Positions 16,881-26,229 are shown, numbered from the stretch's first letter. The stretch: DNA of 64,000 bases from JBPRGG01 sp051418075 (GCA_051418075.1 JBPRGG010000031.1:62001-126000), one strand, 5' to 3'. The notes: generated by a model not told the origin, from the sequence alone. Made by a program: numbers and translations.

Positions 16881-17750
16881 TTATTCCCAAAGTAATTCGA
16901 GTATACTGGCATTGTCCTTTTTTTGAGCAGTTACTGCAATTGCCTTTTGAATCTGGCCCAAAAGAGCAAATCCTTCCAGTTCATCATCTTTTGACAGATC
17001 TACCATTTTCAAAACAGATGCTTCACCTGTATTTAGTGATTTTTCCAAATCTAGGAATGTCAAACGCCACTTTTTACCTTCATTCTGATTCTGCACCAAA
17101 ACCAATATTCCTTTTTCATCGATCCAGTGCAGATTTTGCACCCATTCTCCACATTTAAACTTATTGATCAGGATTCCCGGTTCTGATGTTTTTTTTGCTT
17201 TTTTTAATTTTTCGGGATCATACAATCTCACTTCATTTCCCTTGTTGCCATAGTCTGCAGTTGCAATCAACCACTGGTTGCCTACACGTACATATTCGGG
17301 GCGGGTACCCTGAATACAGGCATCGTCCTCTATAACATTGAGAATATTGTTATCCAGTTTTTTATTTTTGTTCAATCCTTCCCAGTTGATTTGGTAGATA
17401 TAAGCCTTCCAATTGGTGCCTGCTTTATTTAATCTGACCGTATTTCCTAAAAATACCGGCATTCCTGCTATTCTGGCCAGTCCGGTGGGATGGTTGATCA
17501 CATTTTCACCTTTTTCTGTTAATTGCAGCTCCTGATTGGTGTATTTTAAATGCCCATCCTCCCACCGATATTTTCTGATCACACCTACTTCACGATCTCC
17601 GTATAGGTAAATGATGCCATCCTGATAGCTAACACCCTGGCATGCACCAAGAGAATCTACCGTAAATGTTGTTGAAATAAGTACTTTTTCAGGCTTATCC
17701 CCAAGATAAAATAAAAGGAATGAAGAAATAATAAAGACTGACTTGTTCAT
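16881..17750 (-). CDS. Exported hypothetical protein, possible beta-propeller
   Basis: About 289 residues from the ATG at 17750. A start 33 bases further upstream (17783) would put the coding sequence across a perfect terminator hairpin, so it is rejected. The N-terminus is a signal peptide-like MNKSVFIISSFLLFYLG. The rest is rich in aromatic-ended strands with recurring short blocks such as GIIYLYGDREVGVIRKYRW, NHPTGLA, WLIATADYG and NQNEGKKWRLTFLDLE, reminiscent of a secreted six-bladed propeller. I do not recognise the family. It lies just downstream of a SusC/SusD operon and may be expressed by read-through or from its own start; its role may be linked to the same substrate. Confidence 0.6.
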   Translation of the reverse strand: MNKSVFIISSFLLFYLGDKPEKVLISTTFTVDSLGACQGVSYQDGIIYLYGDREVGVIRKYRWEDGHLKYTNQELQLTEKGENVINHPTGLARIAGMPVFLGNTVRLNKAGTNWKAYIYQINWEGLNKNKKLDNNILNVIEDDACIQGTRPEYVRVGNQWLIATADYGNKGNEVRLYDPEKLKKAKKTSEPGILINKFKCGEWVQNLHWIDEKGILVLVQNQNEGKKWRLTFLDLEKSLNTGEASVLKMVDLSKDDELEGFALLGQIQKAIAVTAQKKDNASILELLWE

Positions 17751-17766
17751 ATTTATAGCATAATAA

Positions 17767-17795
17767 AAAGAGGGAATTTTCAAAATTCCCTCTTT
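17767..17795 (-). terminator. Rho-independent terminator of the SusCD operon
   Basis: A perfect inverted repeat: AAAGAGGGAATTTT (17767-17780), a single C, then AAAATTCCCTCTTT (17782-17795). Read on the minus strand the stem is followed by TTATTATGC, so the paired A/T flanks plus following T-rich bases form the U-tract. It begins seven bases after the stop of the small lipoprotein gene and marks the end of the sigma-FecR-SusC-SusD-lipoprotein unit. The A-rich/T-rich flanks make it potentially bidirectional. Confidence 0.8.
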
Positions 17796-17801
17796 GGTGG
17801 A

Positions 17802-18182
17802 TTAATTGGACACTTTAATGAGTTTGGATCCTGTCCATTGATTTTTCTCAGCTGTAACCGTAAGAATGTATTCTCCCGGAATGGTACCGAAATTTACAGT
17901 GGCATTTTTTCCTGCCGGTAAATAATCTGTTTTAGCAGAACTAGTCACAGAATTTTCATCCCCGGTTATTGTCCATGAATATGTTTCATCTAACCGGTGT
18001 CCCGATGTTTGAGCCCCTCCGGTGATGGTATAAATTATTCCCTGCTCACCAGGCTTTACTGTGCTGGTACCTTGAATAAATAACTCATCGGCTACCATAA
18101 AAGGAGCAGTTCCTTCATCTTCATGACAAGCAAACAAGCTCACAGAAAAGAGCAAAATGTATATCAAGCTATATTTTTTCAT
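17802..18182 (-). CDS. Small PKD-like lipoprotein downstream of SusD
   Basis: About 126 residues from the ATG at 18182, chosen because it gives a clean lipoprotein signal peptide, MKKYSLIYILLFSVSLFAC, with the lipobox cysteine at residue 19; the ORF extends 15 codons further upstream without a sensible signal. After a short acidic linker (HEDEG) the mature part looks like one Ig/PKD beta-sandwich: TYSWTITGDEN, then NATVNFG and EYILTVTAEKNQWTG. Such small lipoproteins often follow SusD_2-type genes and are thought to be accessory surface or periplasmic components. Ligand unknown. It lies 29 bases after the SusD stop and immediately before a terminator. Confidence 0.7.
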   Translation of the reverse strand: MKKYSLIYILLFSVSLFACHEDEGTAPFMVADELFIQGTSTVKPGEQGIIYTITGGAQTSGHRLDETYSWTITGDENSVTSSAKTDYLPAGKNATVNFGTIPGEYILTVTAEKNQWTGSKLIKVSN

Positions 18183-18211
18183 CTTTATTTCTATTTTAAA
18201 ATTTAAAAATT

Positions 18212-19693
18212 TTATCTTTTGTCCCACCAGACCTGTGTTTTGTATGTATCACCTACTTTGGTGGTAGCAGATCCTTCGTAACCAGTGGCATTTAATCCGG
18301 ATTCCCCGGTTGGATAAATTAAACGACCCGGAGTTCTTAAAGGAGCAATTATTTGGGCGGCCACCGGGTCATTTGCAGGTTCAAACTGAGGATAATCCAA
18401 TCTTTTCACTTCAAACCATGACTGTAACCCCTGCATGTACATGGCTAGCCATTTTTGGGTACCAATTAGCTTTTTCCATTGATTGCTATTGAAATCCACT
18501 TCAGGTTGATCCAAATAGTTACTAATGACTTCCTGATCTTCGATACCCCAAAAATTCATGCTGCTTGTTATTGCTTCATCATATAAAGCTTCAGCTGATT
18601 GGGTTTGATTTCCCCATCCTCGTTGTGCTGCTTCTGCTTTTAAAAATAATACTTCAGCATGAGTCATAATGATTCCCGGGAAATCAGCTTGACGTACTTT
18701 TAAAGAAGGCAAAGAAGTGGAATTAAATTCAATCGATCCTGGATCGGCTAAACCATAGGGAAATCCTTTATAGCCTCCATTGGGTGCCTCAGCAACATAT
18801 TCCGATAATCTGGGATCATCCAAGGCTATCAATTTATCCACTAAAAATTCACTAACGGAAAAAGCATTGTTGGTGGAATAGTAAAATGCAATCGGATTGG
18901 TATTGGGCGTTGAACTCAAATAATCAAATACCGCCTGATTTTCATTTGCATCTATTAACCCTCCTTCGGCCAATAAAGCTGATGCTACTTCTACTTCAGC
19001 TAATTGTGGGGCAACTTCAGACATTCTCATAGCCACTCGCAGCCGTAAACAATTAGCAAATTTTTTCCAGGCTGTCATATCACCGTTATAGATAATATCT
19101 CCTGAAGTAAACCCCTTTTGCTTTGGTTTAATCATGGCAGCTGCCTCTTTCAACTCTGTAATAAGACTGGCATAAATATCTTCCTGTTTATCAAAAACCG
19201 GGTTTGCCTCAGCTAAATTATCATCTATTTGCAATGCCTGGCTGTAAGGGATATCTCCATACATGTCAGTCAGGATCTGAAAAAACCAGGCTTTTAAAAT
19301 ACGCGCAACGGCTATCTGATTGTCCGGCGCTCCATAAGCCAGGTATTTATCAGGGTTTTCAGTATTTAGATCAATAATTGTTTGCAGATTTTGTAATCCC
19401 TTTGCATAAGCATCGTCCCAAAAACTCTGGTTGAAAGGAGAATTTACCTCATATCTGCTATCCCTTGTATCGCCATTTTGTGCCCACTGCTGACTGAACA
19501 TCATACCTACTCTAACTCCAATCAGCTGATCTATAGTAAGATCAGTTAAAGTTTTCTGTGCTCCGGTTAATAAGTAGCTTGTAGGCACAAAACCGGGTCG
19601 GTTAGGGTCCGAATTTATTTCTTCAAAATTATTTTCACAGGCCGCAATCAACAAAATGGACAGCATGATTATAGAGATTATTTTCAATTTCAT
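18212..19693 (-). CDS. SusD/RagB-family nutrient-binding lipoprotein
   Basis: 493 residues with a lipoprotein signal (MKLKIISIIMLSILLIAAC, lipobox LIAAC, cysteine 19) followed by NNFEEINSDPNRPG, the typical start of the SusD-like_2 subgroup. The mid-region has the helical TPR scaffold with the conserved ARILKAWFFQILTDMYGDIPYS (about 121-142). The C-terminal part contains MTHAEVLFLKAEAAQRG and a WFEVKR-like block characteristic of the family. SusD proteins form the lid of the SusC transporter and bind oligosaccharides or peptides at the cell surface. It starts 13 bases after SusC. Nothing in the sequence names the ligand, and there are no glycoside hydrolases next to it. Confidence 0.92.
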   Translation of the reverse strand: MKLKIISIIMLSILLIAACENNFEEINSDPNRPGFVPTSYLLTGAQKTLTDLTIDQLIGVRVGMMFSQQWAQNGDTRDSRYEVNSPFNQSFWDDAYAKGLQNLQTIIDLNTENPDKYLAYGAPDNQIAVARILKAWFFQILTDMYGDIPYSQALQIDDNLAEANPVFDKQEDIYASLITELKEAAAMIKPKQKGFTSGDIIYNGDMTAWKKFANCLRLRVAMRMSEVAPQLAEVEVASALLAEGGLIDANENQAVFDYLSSTPNTNPIAFYYSTNNAFSVSEFLVDKLIALDDPRLSEYVAEAPNGGYKGFPYGLADPGSIEFNSTSLPSLKVRQADFPGIIMTHAEVLFLKAEAAQRGWGNQTQSAEALYDEAITSSMNFWGIEDQEVISNYLDQPEVDFNSNQWKKLIGTQKWLAMYMQGLQSWFEVKRLDYPQFEPANDPVAAQIIAPLRTPGRLIYPTGESGLNATGYEGSATTKVGDTYKTQVWWDKR

Positions 19694-19706
19694 ATTTTTG
19701 ATTGTT

Positions 19707-22700
19707 TTAAAATGTAAAGTTTAAGTTAAAACCAAAAGTGCGGGTTCCAGGTAAGGATCCAACTTCAATACCCTGAACATTTCCGGCACTAACAGCTACT
19801 TCCGGGTCTATATGAGGGATCACTTTATATAAAATGGCCAAATTTCTTCCTATTAAAGAAGCTTGTATATCTTTAAACGGAGTTTTAGCCACTATTCGGG
19901 CTGGTAATGTATACGCCAGTCGTGCTTCCCGCAGTTTTATGTAGCTGGCATCCCAGACAAAAAAGCTGTAATTTACCCGCATATTATTGAAAAAATTCTG
20001 GGCAGATACTCTTACATCATTTTCCTGTCCGTCATTTTCATTTACACCAATGGCAATCAATCCTAATTCCCGGACATTGTTAACGGCCGATTCAGCATAA
20101 ACACCACTTCTGGTACCTGATCGAATTCCTCCGGAAAATAAATCACCACCTTTTTTAAAGTCAACAAGAAAACTAAGATTAAAACCTTTGTATGAAAAGC
20201 TGTTGATCAATCCTCCGGTAAAATCCGGCTGAACATTTCCTACTACTTGACGAGGGCCTTGTTTATAGAATCCTGCATCTGTTACCAGCATATTTCCTGC
20301 CTCATCCCGAGCTACAGCAGTAGAGTATAAAGATCCATAGGGTTCGCCCGGGATTGCCAATAACTGCATATCGTAATATTGTGCCAATTGAATAAATTCA
20401 ATATCATCAACCAGGCTCACTACCTGGTTCCGGTTTCGGGCAAAGTTCAGGGTAAGGTCCCACTGGAAACCGGAAGGCGTAATAATAGGAGAACCTCCCA
20501 GCATAATCTCTATTCCTTCATTTTTCATCTCTCCGGCATTTAAAACTTTTTGTATATAACCGGAAGCTGGTGTTACCGGAACTCCGAAAATCTGATCACG
20601 GGTTACAGAATTGTAATAAGTAAAATCAAGTTCTAGCCGGTTGTTGAGCAACTGAAGGTTAGTACCTAATTCCAAGGAGGTAGTTCTTTCCGGCTTTAAG
20701 TTGTTATTACTTAAACTTTCAGGAATATAATAAACCGGATTAGAGCCAAAACTTACACCGGGTGTATATACAGTCTGAAGCTGATAAGGATCAGTGTCAT
20801 TTCCTACCTGAGCTAAACTGGCTCTGATTTTTCCAAAGTTGATGAAATTTGAAGGCAATAATTCAGAAAAAACAAAACTAGCACCAATTGAAGGGTATAA
20901 ATAGGAATTATTTGCCTCCGGCAAAGTAGATGACCAGTCGTTTCTGGCCGACATATCAAGAAAGAATAAATCCTTATAGCCCAATGTAGCATTTGCAAAT
21001 ACACTGTTTATCCTTTTACGAAACGTGTTGTCTATGATTAATGGCCGATCGATCGAGTTTTCCAGGCTGTAGAAATCCGGTGTACTTAAACCACCCTGTG
21101 AACGCCCCCTGCTACGGTCGTTTAAGTAACGTAAAGTGTTTCCACCGATTAATCCGGATATCGAAAAATCACTGCTGATCTTTTTATCAAATTGCAATAA
21201 TGCATCAAAATTAGATTCTTTTACAAAACGAATGTCTTCTGCATAAAAAGGGATCTGCCGGGGCGTACCTATAGAAAGCCTTTCCTGCCTTCTGTCGTTA
21301 TAAAAGTCAGAACCTGCTCTTGCAGTGAGTTTTAACCAATCGAAAAACTGGTAGGTTAGCACGACATTGCCAAATACCCGCTCACGATCATCATAGGAAA
21401 AGTTCTTGTACCTGGTCCAGTATGGGTTACCCTGGATCCCCACTGCTTCACCATTTTGATCCCTCAGCCACGACCGCATAGAACCATCCGGATTTTCATA
21501 ATCTTTAAGCCGGTTTAAATCAACCTGCCGGTTAAAACTGTAGTGCAAAATATATCTTTCTACACTTTCTTCATTATCACCATTTACACTTCTGCCTATT
21601 ACTTCATTATAAGTGTAATTTACATTGGCCGTTGCCGATAATCGTTTCGACAGGTTGGCTGTAGCGCTTATATTTACATTTTGCCGGTCTACTTTGCTGT
21701 TTGGTGAAATGCCGGTTTGGTCCAGGTCTGTAAAAGAAAGCCTGAAAGAACCATAATCACCACCCGCGGTAAGGGATACATTGTTGGTTAATGTTGTTCC
21801 GGTTTGATAAAAATCACGTATGTTGTCAGGATTAGCTTCCCATGGTCTCCGTTGGTCATCCCAGTGCATTACGGGCTGTCCATCCAGGCGAGGCCCCCAA
21901 CTCCAGCTACTGTTTCCCCAGGCTATAGGTGTGCCATCTTCAGCAAAACGATTAAAATCACCGGAACCTCCACCATATTCGTTTTGGTAATCTGGAAATA
22001 GATAAGGCTGCTGAAGCATCAAACTGGAATTTACTGTCACACCAATTCCTTTGTCGCCTTTGCCTGATTTAGTAGTAATTAATACTACCCCATTAGCTGC
22101 CCTGGCACCATATAAGGCAGCTGCATTGGCACCCTTTAATACAATAATTGATTCAATGTCATCAGGATTTATATCCTGAGCCGGATTTCCATAATCAAAA
22201 TTTCCAGCTATATTGACGCCATCACTTTCATTACCATTTCGGCCAGATTGTTGTTCCAGTGTGGCAAAACTGGTATTATTTATCGGAAGGCCATCTACTA
22301 CAAATAATGGTTGATTGTTTCCTGTGATAGAATTTGATCCCCGGATTACGATATTGGCAGATCCGGATAAAGAATTAGCATTACCAGTGACCTGTACGCC
22401 AGCTATTTTACCGGAAAGAGAATTAATAAAATTAGTTTCCCGGATATTGTTTACCTGTTGACCATCTATCTTTTGAATGGTATGGGCTAATTCAATCTTT
22501 TCACGGGAGATGCCTAATGCTGTTACTACCAACTCACTCAGTTGTTTGGTATCTGGTTTTAATAAAATTTTAAATTCCGATTTATTGCCAATAGCTATCT
22601 TTTGTAGCACAAATCCTATATAGGATATGATCAGAGAATCAAACTTTTCAGGAACCTGTAGTTTAAAATTTCCATCGATATCAGCTACAGTTCCTATATT

Positions 22701-23171
22701 AGTTCCACTTACTGCAATATTAGCACCAGGTAATGGTTCATTATTTTCTCCGGATAATACCTGTCCCTGCAGAATTCTATCAGCACTATTATCGTATCCG
22801 GATGGTTGAATGGTTTTTTTAGAAACTGCCAGTGTGTGATTGATTTGTTTAAAATTCAACCCGGCTTTAACAGAAATGTCAGCTAATACATCCTTCAAAG
22901 ATTTGCCAGAAGCGGTCAGTTTAGCTATTATCAAACCGTCAATAACTGAATGGTTATAAATAAACATAAATTCAGTTTGATTTTCGATTTCATTAAAAAT
23001 ATCTTCCACAGAAGTATTTTTTACCTCCAGGTTAACTATTACCTCAGTGAGGTTTATAGGAATTTCCTTTTTACCGTATGTTAATCCGGAGTAAAGGTTT
23101 AAAAACAGGATCATTCCTATCCAATATGGTTTCTTCAATTGGATAATTTCCAGAAATAAAAATTTATTCAT
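19707..23171 (-). CDS. SusC/RagA TonB-dependent receptor with STN signalling domain
   Basis: About 1154 residues from the ATG at 23171; the ORF can be extended 36 codons to 23279 but that would include a hairpin and lacks a signal peptide. Order of domains: signal/hydrophobic segment (about 12-32), STN secretin/TonB N-terminal domain (about 38-115), CarboxypepD_reg-like beta-sandwich (about 130-210, GQVLSGENNEPLPGANI), plug with the SusC markers (about 220-335, IVIRGSNSITGNNQPLFVVDG) and a 22-strand barrel ending in a phenylalanine (NLNFTF). The STN domain is the part that in FecA-type receptors touches a FecR anti-sigma factor, and a FecR gene lies directly upstream, so ligand binding probably feeds back on transcription. 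Substrate unknown. Confidence 0.93.
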   Translation of the reverse strand: MNKFLFLEIIQLKKPYWIGMILFLNLYSGLTYGKKEIPINLTEVIVNLEVKNTSVEDIFNEIENQTEFMFIYNHSVIDGLIIAKLTASGKSLKDVLADISVKAGLNFKQINHTLAVSKKTIQPSGYDNSADRILQGQVLSGENNEPLPGANIAVSGTNIGTVADIDGNFKLQVPEKFDSLIISYIGFVLQKIAIGNKSEFKILLKPDTKQLSELVVTALGISREKIELAHTIQKIDGQQVNNIRETNFINSLSGKIAGVQVTGNANSLSGSANIVIRGSNSITGNNQPLFVVDGLPINNTSFATLEQQSGRNGNESDGVNIAGNFDYGNPAQDINPDDIESIIVLKGANAAALYGARAANGVVLITTKSGKGDKGIGVTVNSSLMLQQPYLFPDYQNEYGGGSGDFNRFAEDGTPIAWGNSSWSWGPRLDGQPVMHWDDQRRPWEANPDNIRDFYQTGTTLTNNVSLTAGGDYGSFRLSFTDLDQTGISPNSKVDRQNVNISATANLSKRLSATANVNYTYNEVIGRSVNGDNEESVERYILHYSFNRQVDLNRLKDYENPDGSMRSWLRDQNGEAVGIQGNPYWTRYKNFSYDDRERVFGNVVLTYQFFDWLKLTARAGSDFYNDRRQERLSIGTPRQIPFYAEDIRFVKESNFDALLQFDKKISSDFSISGLIGGNTLRYLNDRSRGRSQGGLSTPDFYSLENSIDRPLIIDNTFRKRINSVFANATLGYKDLFFLDMSARNDWSSTLPEANNSYLYPSIGASFVFSELLPSNFINFGKIRASLAQVGNDTDPYQLQTVYTPGVSFGSNPVYYIPESLSNNNLKPERTTSLELGTNLQLLNNRLELDFTYYNSVTRDQIFGVPVTPASGYIQKVLNAGEMKNEGIEIMLGGSPIITPSGFQWDLTLNFARNRNQVVSLVDDIEFIQLAQYYDMQLLAIPGEPYGSLYSTAVARDEAGNMLVTDAGFYKQGPRQVVGNVQPDFTGGLINSFSYKGFNLSFLVDFKKGGDLFSGGIRSGTRSGVYAESAVNNVRELGLIAIGVNENDGQENDVRVSAQNFFNNMRVNYSFFVWDASYIKLREARLAYTLPARIVAKTPFKDIQASLIGRNLAILYKVIPHIDPEVAVSAGNVQGIEVGSLPGTRTFGFNLNFTF

Positions 23172-23258
23172 AAATTTAGATGTTTTAATAAGGTCAATGA
23201 ATGGTTTTATTAATGCTGGCTCAGAACCTACACGCCAATGTTCTTCTGAGCTAATTTT

Positions 23259-23287
23259 AAGCAGAAGTGTTCTTAACATTTCTGCTT
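23259..23287 (-). promoter_or_regulatory. Hairpin in the fecR-susC leader
   Basis: AAGCAGAA (23259-23266) pairs with TTCTGCTT (23280-23287), and the inner TGTT/AACA extends the stem to about 12 pairs with one G/T mismatch and a 3-base loop. It lies between the FecR stop and the chosen SusC start, about 90 bases before the ATG, without a clear T-run on either strand. It could be an mRNA-stabilising or attenuating leader element or part of an extracytoplasmic-sigma promoter region. Only the inverted repeat itself is seen. Confidence 0.45.
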
Positions 23288-23346
23288 ATTTTGTTGATAG
23301 TTGCTTCATTTCATTATTGCACAGTTTTAGTTTTACATCAATGTTT

Positions 23347-24315
23347 TTATTTACAGTTTCCAAAAAGCACATATTTTTTTTGATCATATTTATAGTAAAT
23401 TCCCATAGAAAATTGTAAGGCTTCCAGCACGTTAATTAAGCTTTCATTCCTATGTTTTCCAGTAACTACACATCCGGTATCAGGATTGGTTCTGTTTTCT
23501 ATGGTAACACCATACCATTGTTCTAATTTATCAGCTACTTCATCTAGACTATTATTATTGAAAATCAACAAACCATCTTTCCATCCGGTAATTTCATGCA
23601 AAGAACCGGATGACTTTTTAAATTTTGAATTCTGATGATCAAATAAAAGAACATCTTCCGGAACCAATACATGGAAAGCTTCAGGTTTTGACTGGGTGGC
23701 TACTTTTACTTTTCCGGAATTGACCGCAATGACTACTGATGAATCCTTTGATGATTTAACATTAAAAGAAGTGCCTAAAACCATTAATTTTATATCGCCC
23801 ACAAATACCTCAAAGGGCCTTTTCGGATCTTTTGATATTTCAAAAAAACCTTCTCCTTCTAAAAACACCGGCCGAAGGTTGGCATCAAAATTATCCGGAT
23901 ATTTCAGGCTTGAATTAGAATTTAGTTTAACTGACGAACCATCAGGTAAAGTAACAATGGCTTTCTGGCCGGAAACAGTTTCCTTTAAGAGCCAATTGGG
24001 AGAATTTGAGCGATTGAAGCCACTGGAATATAAAATAACAGAGCTGACTATAAGCAAGACAACTACAGCCGCAATCTTCCAGCTTATAAAATACAATTTA
24101 GACTGTTTTACTTTTCCTGATTCTGGATCTGATGGAATGTTTTTATATATCCTTTTCAGCATCTGATTCTTTTTTACCGAAGCTTCTACCTGAGACAAAG
24201 GATTATAATTATCTTCAAAAGACTGGAACCATTGGTTAAATAAGGTTTGTCCTTCCTTTGACTCCCTTCCAGTCAGATATTCCCTAATTATTTTTTCTAT
24301 ATTTCTTTTGCTCAT
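23347..24315 (-). CDS. FecR-family anti-sigma factor
   Basis: About 322 residues from the ATG at 24315 (MSKRNIEK); a second ATG three codons earlier is also possible. Residues 1-80 form the cytoplasmic, sigma-binding part with the REYLTGRESKEGQTLFNQW pattern. One membrane helix follows (about 84-101). The periplasmic FecR domain (about 110-220) has the conserved TVSGQKAIVTLPDGSSVKL, and a C-terminal STN-like segment (about 245-322) shows the FNNNSLDEVADKLEQWYGV pattern of Bacteroidota FecR proteins. It holds the adjacent ECF sigma factor inactive until the SusC receptor signals substrate. It lies 70 bases after the sigma gene. Confidence 0.9.
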   Translation of the reverse strand: MSKRNIEKIIREYLTGRESKEGQTLFNQWFQSFEDNYNPLSQVEASVKKNQMLKRIYKNIPSDPESGKVKQSKLYFISWKIAAVVVLLIVSSVILYSSGFNRSNSPNWLLKETVSGQKAIVTLPDGSSVKLNSNSSLKYPDNFDANLRPVFLEGEGFFEISKDPKRPFEVFVGDIKLMVLGTSFNVKSSKDSSVVIAVNSGKVKVATQSKPEAFHVLVPEDVLLFDHQNSKFKKSSGSLHEITGWKDGLLIFNNNSLDEVADKLEQWYGVTIENRTNPDTGCVVTGKHRNESLINVLEALQFSMGIYYKYDQKKYVLFGNCK

Positions 24316-24385
24316 GAACGGCATTTATTACTAAGTCGTAAAAATGAACCGTGACTCCTACTCTAAAAACAGAATTAATAATTAC

Positions 24386-24934
24386 TTAACTTTCTGTTAC
24401 AAAATCTTTAATAAACAGTTTGATTTGCCGAATGGCTTTTGAAAGTTGATTTTCTACCGTTTTTATGGATAAACCTAGTTTTTCGGCGATTTCAGGATTG
24501 GATAAATATTCTTTTCGGCTTAATAAAAATATTTCTTTACATCTTTGAGGTAAAGTATCTGCTTTCTTAAATAAGATTAGGTTTAGCTCTTCGGCCAGAT
24601 ATTTTTGTTCTGTCGTATTTTCGCTGCTTTCCAGGGTTTGACTTATTTCTTTTATCCAATCCCGGTTGGATTTTTGGCTTCGTATAAAATCAACAATTTT
24701 ATATTTTAAAACCTGATAAAGATAACCAAGCAGGCTTGATTTTATTTGCAATGTATGACGCCGTAACCAAAGATCTAAAAAAACATCCTGTAAAATCTCT
24801 TCTGTCTGTTCTGTTGATCTTAAACGAGCACTGGCTATAGTGTAAAGACGGTCCCAGTATTTATAATAAAGTTGCTCATAGGCGGCCTTATCATTTTTTT
24901 TTAGCTGCTCTATTAAATAAAAGTCATCTTGCAT
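24386..24934 (-). CDS. ECF sigma-70 factor (FecI-like, Bacteroidota type)
   Basis: 182 residues, the usual length. Region 2 (about 20-85) has YEQLYYKYWDRLYTIA and the EEILQDVFLDLWLRR core-binding pattern, then YKIVDFIR (region 2.4). Region 4 (about 120-175) carries LPQRCKEIFLLSRKEYLSN and a helix-turn-helix PEIAEKLGLSIKTVENQLSK. With the following FecR and SusC/SusD genes it forms the classical cell-surface signalling unit in which the sigma factor drives transcription of the transporter operon. Upstream lies 260 bp shared with the divergent GntR gene. Confidence 0.93.
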   Translation of the reverse strand: MQDDFYLIEQLKKNDKAAYEQLYYKYWDRLYTIASARLRSTEQTEEILQDVFLDLWLRRHTLQIKSSLLGYLYQVLKYKIVDFIRSQKSNRDWIKEISQTLESSENTTEQKYLAEELNLILFKKADTLPQRCKEIFLLSRKEYLSNPEIAEKLGLSIKTVENQLSKAIRQIKLFIKDFVTES

Positions 24935-25170
24935 CAGAAGTATTCCTATTTATTATTATTCCAAATTTAGATAAGCGGGAAGTGATTTTTTTTACCTGTT
25001 CATTATTTCTATGTTAATTATATCAATCATTATTTAACCACAAAAAAACTCATACCCTAAATTATCCCCCCCCGGGAAATTCTGCAAAATCGACATCTGC
25101 TATCCTGAAATGTTAAAGTCAAATTTTTATATTGTGGGTATTGAAAATTAGATCAACATACATTAATTTT

Positions 25171-25210
25171 ACCATACAGTACCAAACAGTTACCATGAGT
25201 ACCATACAGT
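25171..25210 (+). repeat. 10-bp tandem repeats spanning a regulator start codon
   Basis: ACCATACAGT (25171-25180), ACCAAACAGT (25181-25190), a degenerate ACCATGAGT (25192-25200, after one extra T) and ACCATACAGT again (25201-25210) stand head to tail. The ATG of the GntR-type regulator is within the third copy. A period of about one helical turn places every copy on the same DNA face. This looks like a cooperative operator, possibly for autorepression by the regulator itself, or a translation-control element. The repeats are seen directly; the role is inference. Confidence 0.6.
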
Positions 25211-26229
25211 TAAAGGAACTAATTCATATTGATCATCAATCCGGCATACCCCTGTATCGCCAGATCGTGAATTCTGTGATACAAGCTGTAGCTTCTGAAC
25301 AGCTCAAAATAGGTAGTTTGTTGCCTTCGATCAATCAGGTAAAATATCGGCATGAGGTGTCCCGGGATACAGTGATTGCTGCCTATGATGAATTGAGGTC
25401 CATTGGATTGGTGGCAGCCAGCCAGGGCAAAGGCTATTACATCGCCAGCGATCAGGTTGACCGACATCACCGGATATGTTTATTGTTTGATGAATTCAGC
25501 GATTATAAACAGGTCCTTTACCATTCCTTTAAACAAGCAATGGGAACAAAGGCAGTAATTGACCTGTTCTTTCATCATTTCAATCCGAATATATTTGAAT
25601 CACTGCTTAAGGAAAAAGCTGGCTTATACACCGCCTTTGTGCTGATGCCCCTCAGGCACAGAAGATTGAATCAGTTGGTCTGGTCTATGGCTTCGGAAAA
25701 CACCTACATCCTGGACCAGGATCTGTTGCCAAAGCAGTTCCATTTGCCAGGGGTAGTACAAAATTTCAGAGAGGATATGTTTCAGGCCCTGGTACAGGTA
25801 CTTCCCCAATTATCAGCCTACCGCAGGTTGATCATGCTTTATCCGGAACCTGAGAATCCCACCACCAGCTATATCACCAAAAAATGGATCAGGGGTTTTC
25901 AGCGCTTTTGCCAGCATTATCAATTGAAGGGAATTAGCTCCAGCCAAATCGATAAAAAGTTGAAAAAGGGAGATGTTTACCTGGTCATCAATGATTTACA
26001 TTTGGTTCAAATTATTAAACTGGCCAAAGCCAAAAACTTACAGGCCGGAGAAGACTATGGCCTGATCAGCATGAATGAAACGCCGCTTAAAGAAGTGATA
26101 GGAGAGGGTATTACCACTTTTTCCACAGATTTTCATCAAATGGGTCTTACCCTGGCTAATATGATAAGCCAGGGTAAACCTGAAAAAATTCATAATCCAA
26201 TGGTAGTAAATCAAAGAAATTCCATTTAA
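25195..26229 (+). CDS. GntR-family regulator with periplasmic-binding-like sensor domain
   Basis: About 344 residues from the ATG at 25195; the frame continues upstream to a TTG at 25132 without domain support. Residues about 10-80 are the GntR winged helix: GIPLYRQIVNSVIQAV, LKIGSLLPSINQV and SRDTVIAAYDELRSIGLV. The rest (about 95-335) looks like a degenerate type-1 periplasmic-binding/LacI effector domain: ICLLFDEFSDYKQ, FVLMPL, YILDQDLLP, GLISMNETPL and TTFSTDFHQMG, a layout known from Bacteroidota regulators of monosaccharide use. It is followed 11 bases later by the PhyH gene, so it probably controls the PhyH-glycyl radical enzyme operon and itself through the repeats at its start. Effector unknown. 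Confidence 0.82.
   Translation: MSTIQLKELIHIDHQSGIPLYRQIVNSVIQAVASEQLKIGSLLPSINQVKYRHEVSRDTVIAAYDELRSIGLVAASQGKGYYIASDQVDRHHRICLLFDEFSDYKQVLYHSFKQAMGTKAVIDLFFHHFNPNIFESLLKEKAGLYTAFVLMPLRHRRLNQLVWSMASENTYILDQDLLPKQFHLPGVVQNFREDMFQALVQVLPQLSAYRRLIMLYPEPENPTTSYITKKWIRGFQRFCQHYQLKGISSSQIDKKLKKGDVYLVINDLHLVQIIKLAKAKNLQAGEDYGLISMNETPLKEVIGEGITTFSTDFHQMGLTLANMISQGKPEKIHNPMVVNQRNSI

Noticed and set aside
23172..23279. N-terminal extension of SusC
   Set aside because: Would place a hairpin in the coding region and leave the signal peptide in mid-protein.
23696..24166. 156-codon plus-strand frame opposite fecR
   Set aside because: Overlaps the conserved FecR domain and has low-complexity S/T-rich content typical of a shadow frame.
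25132..25194. N-terminal extension of the GntR-type regulator from a TTG
   Set aside because: Starts at a weak TTG and covers the 10-bp repeats; the ATG at 25195 gives the normal GntR start.
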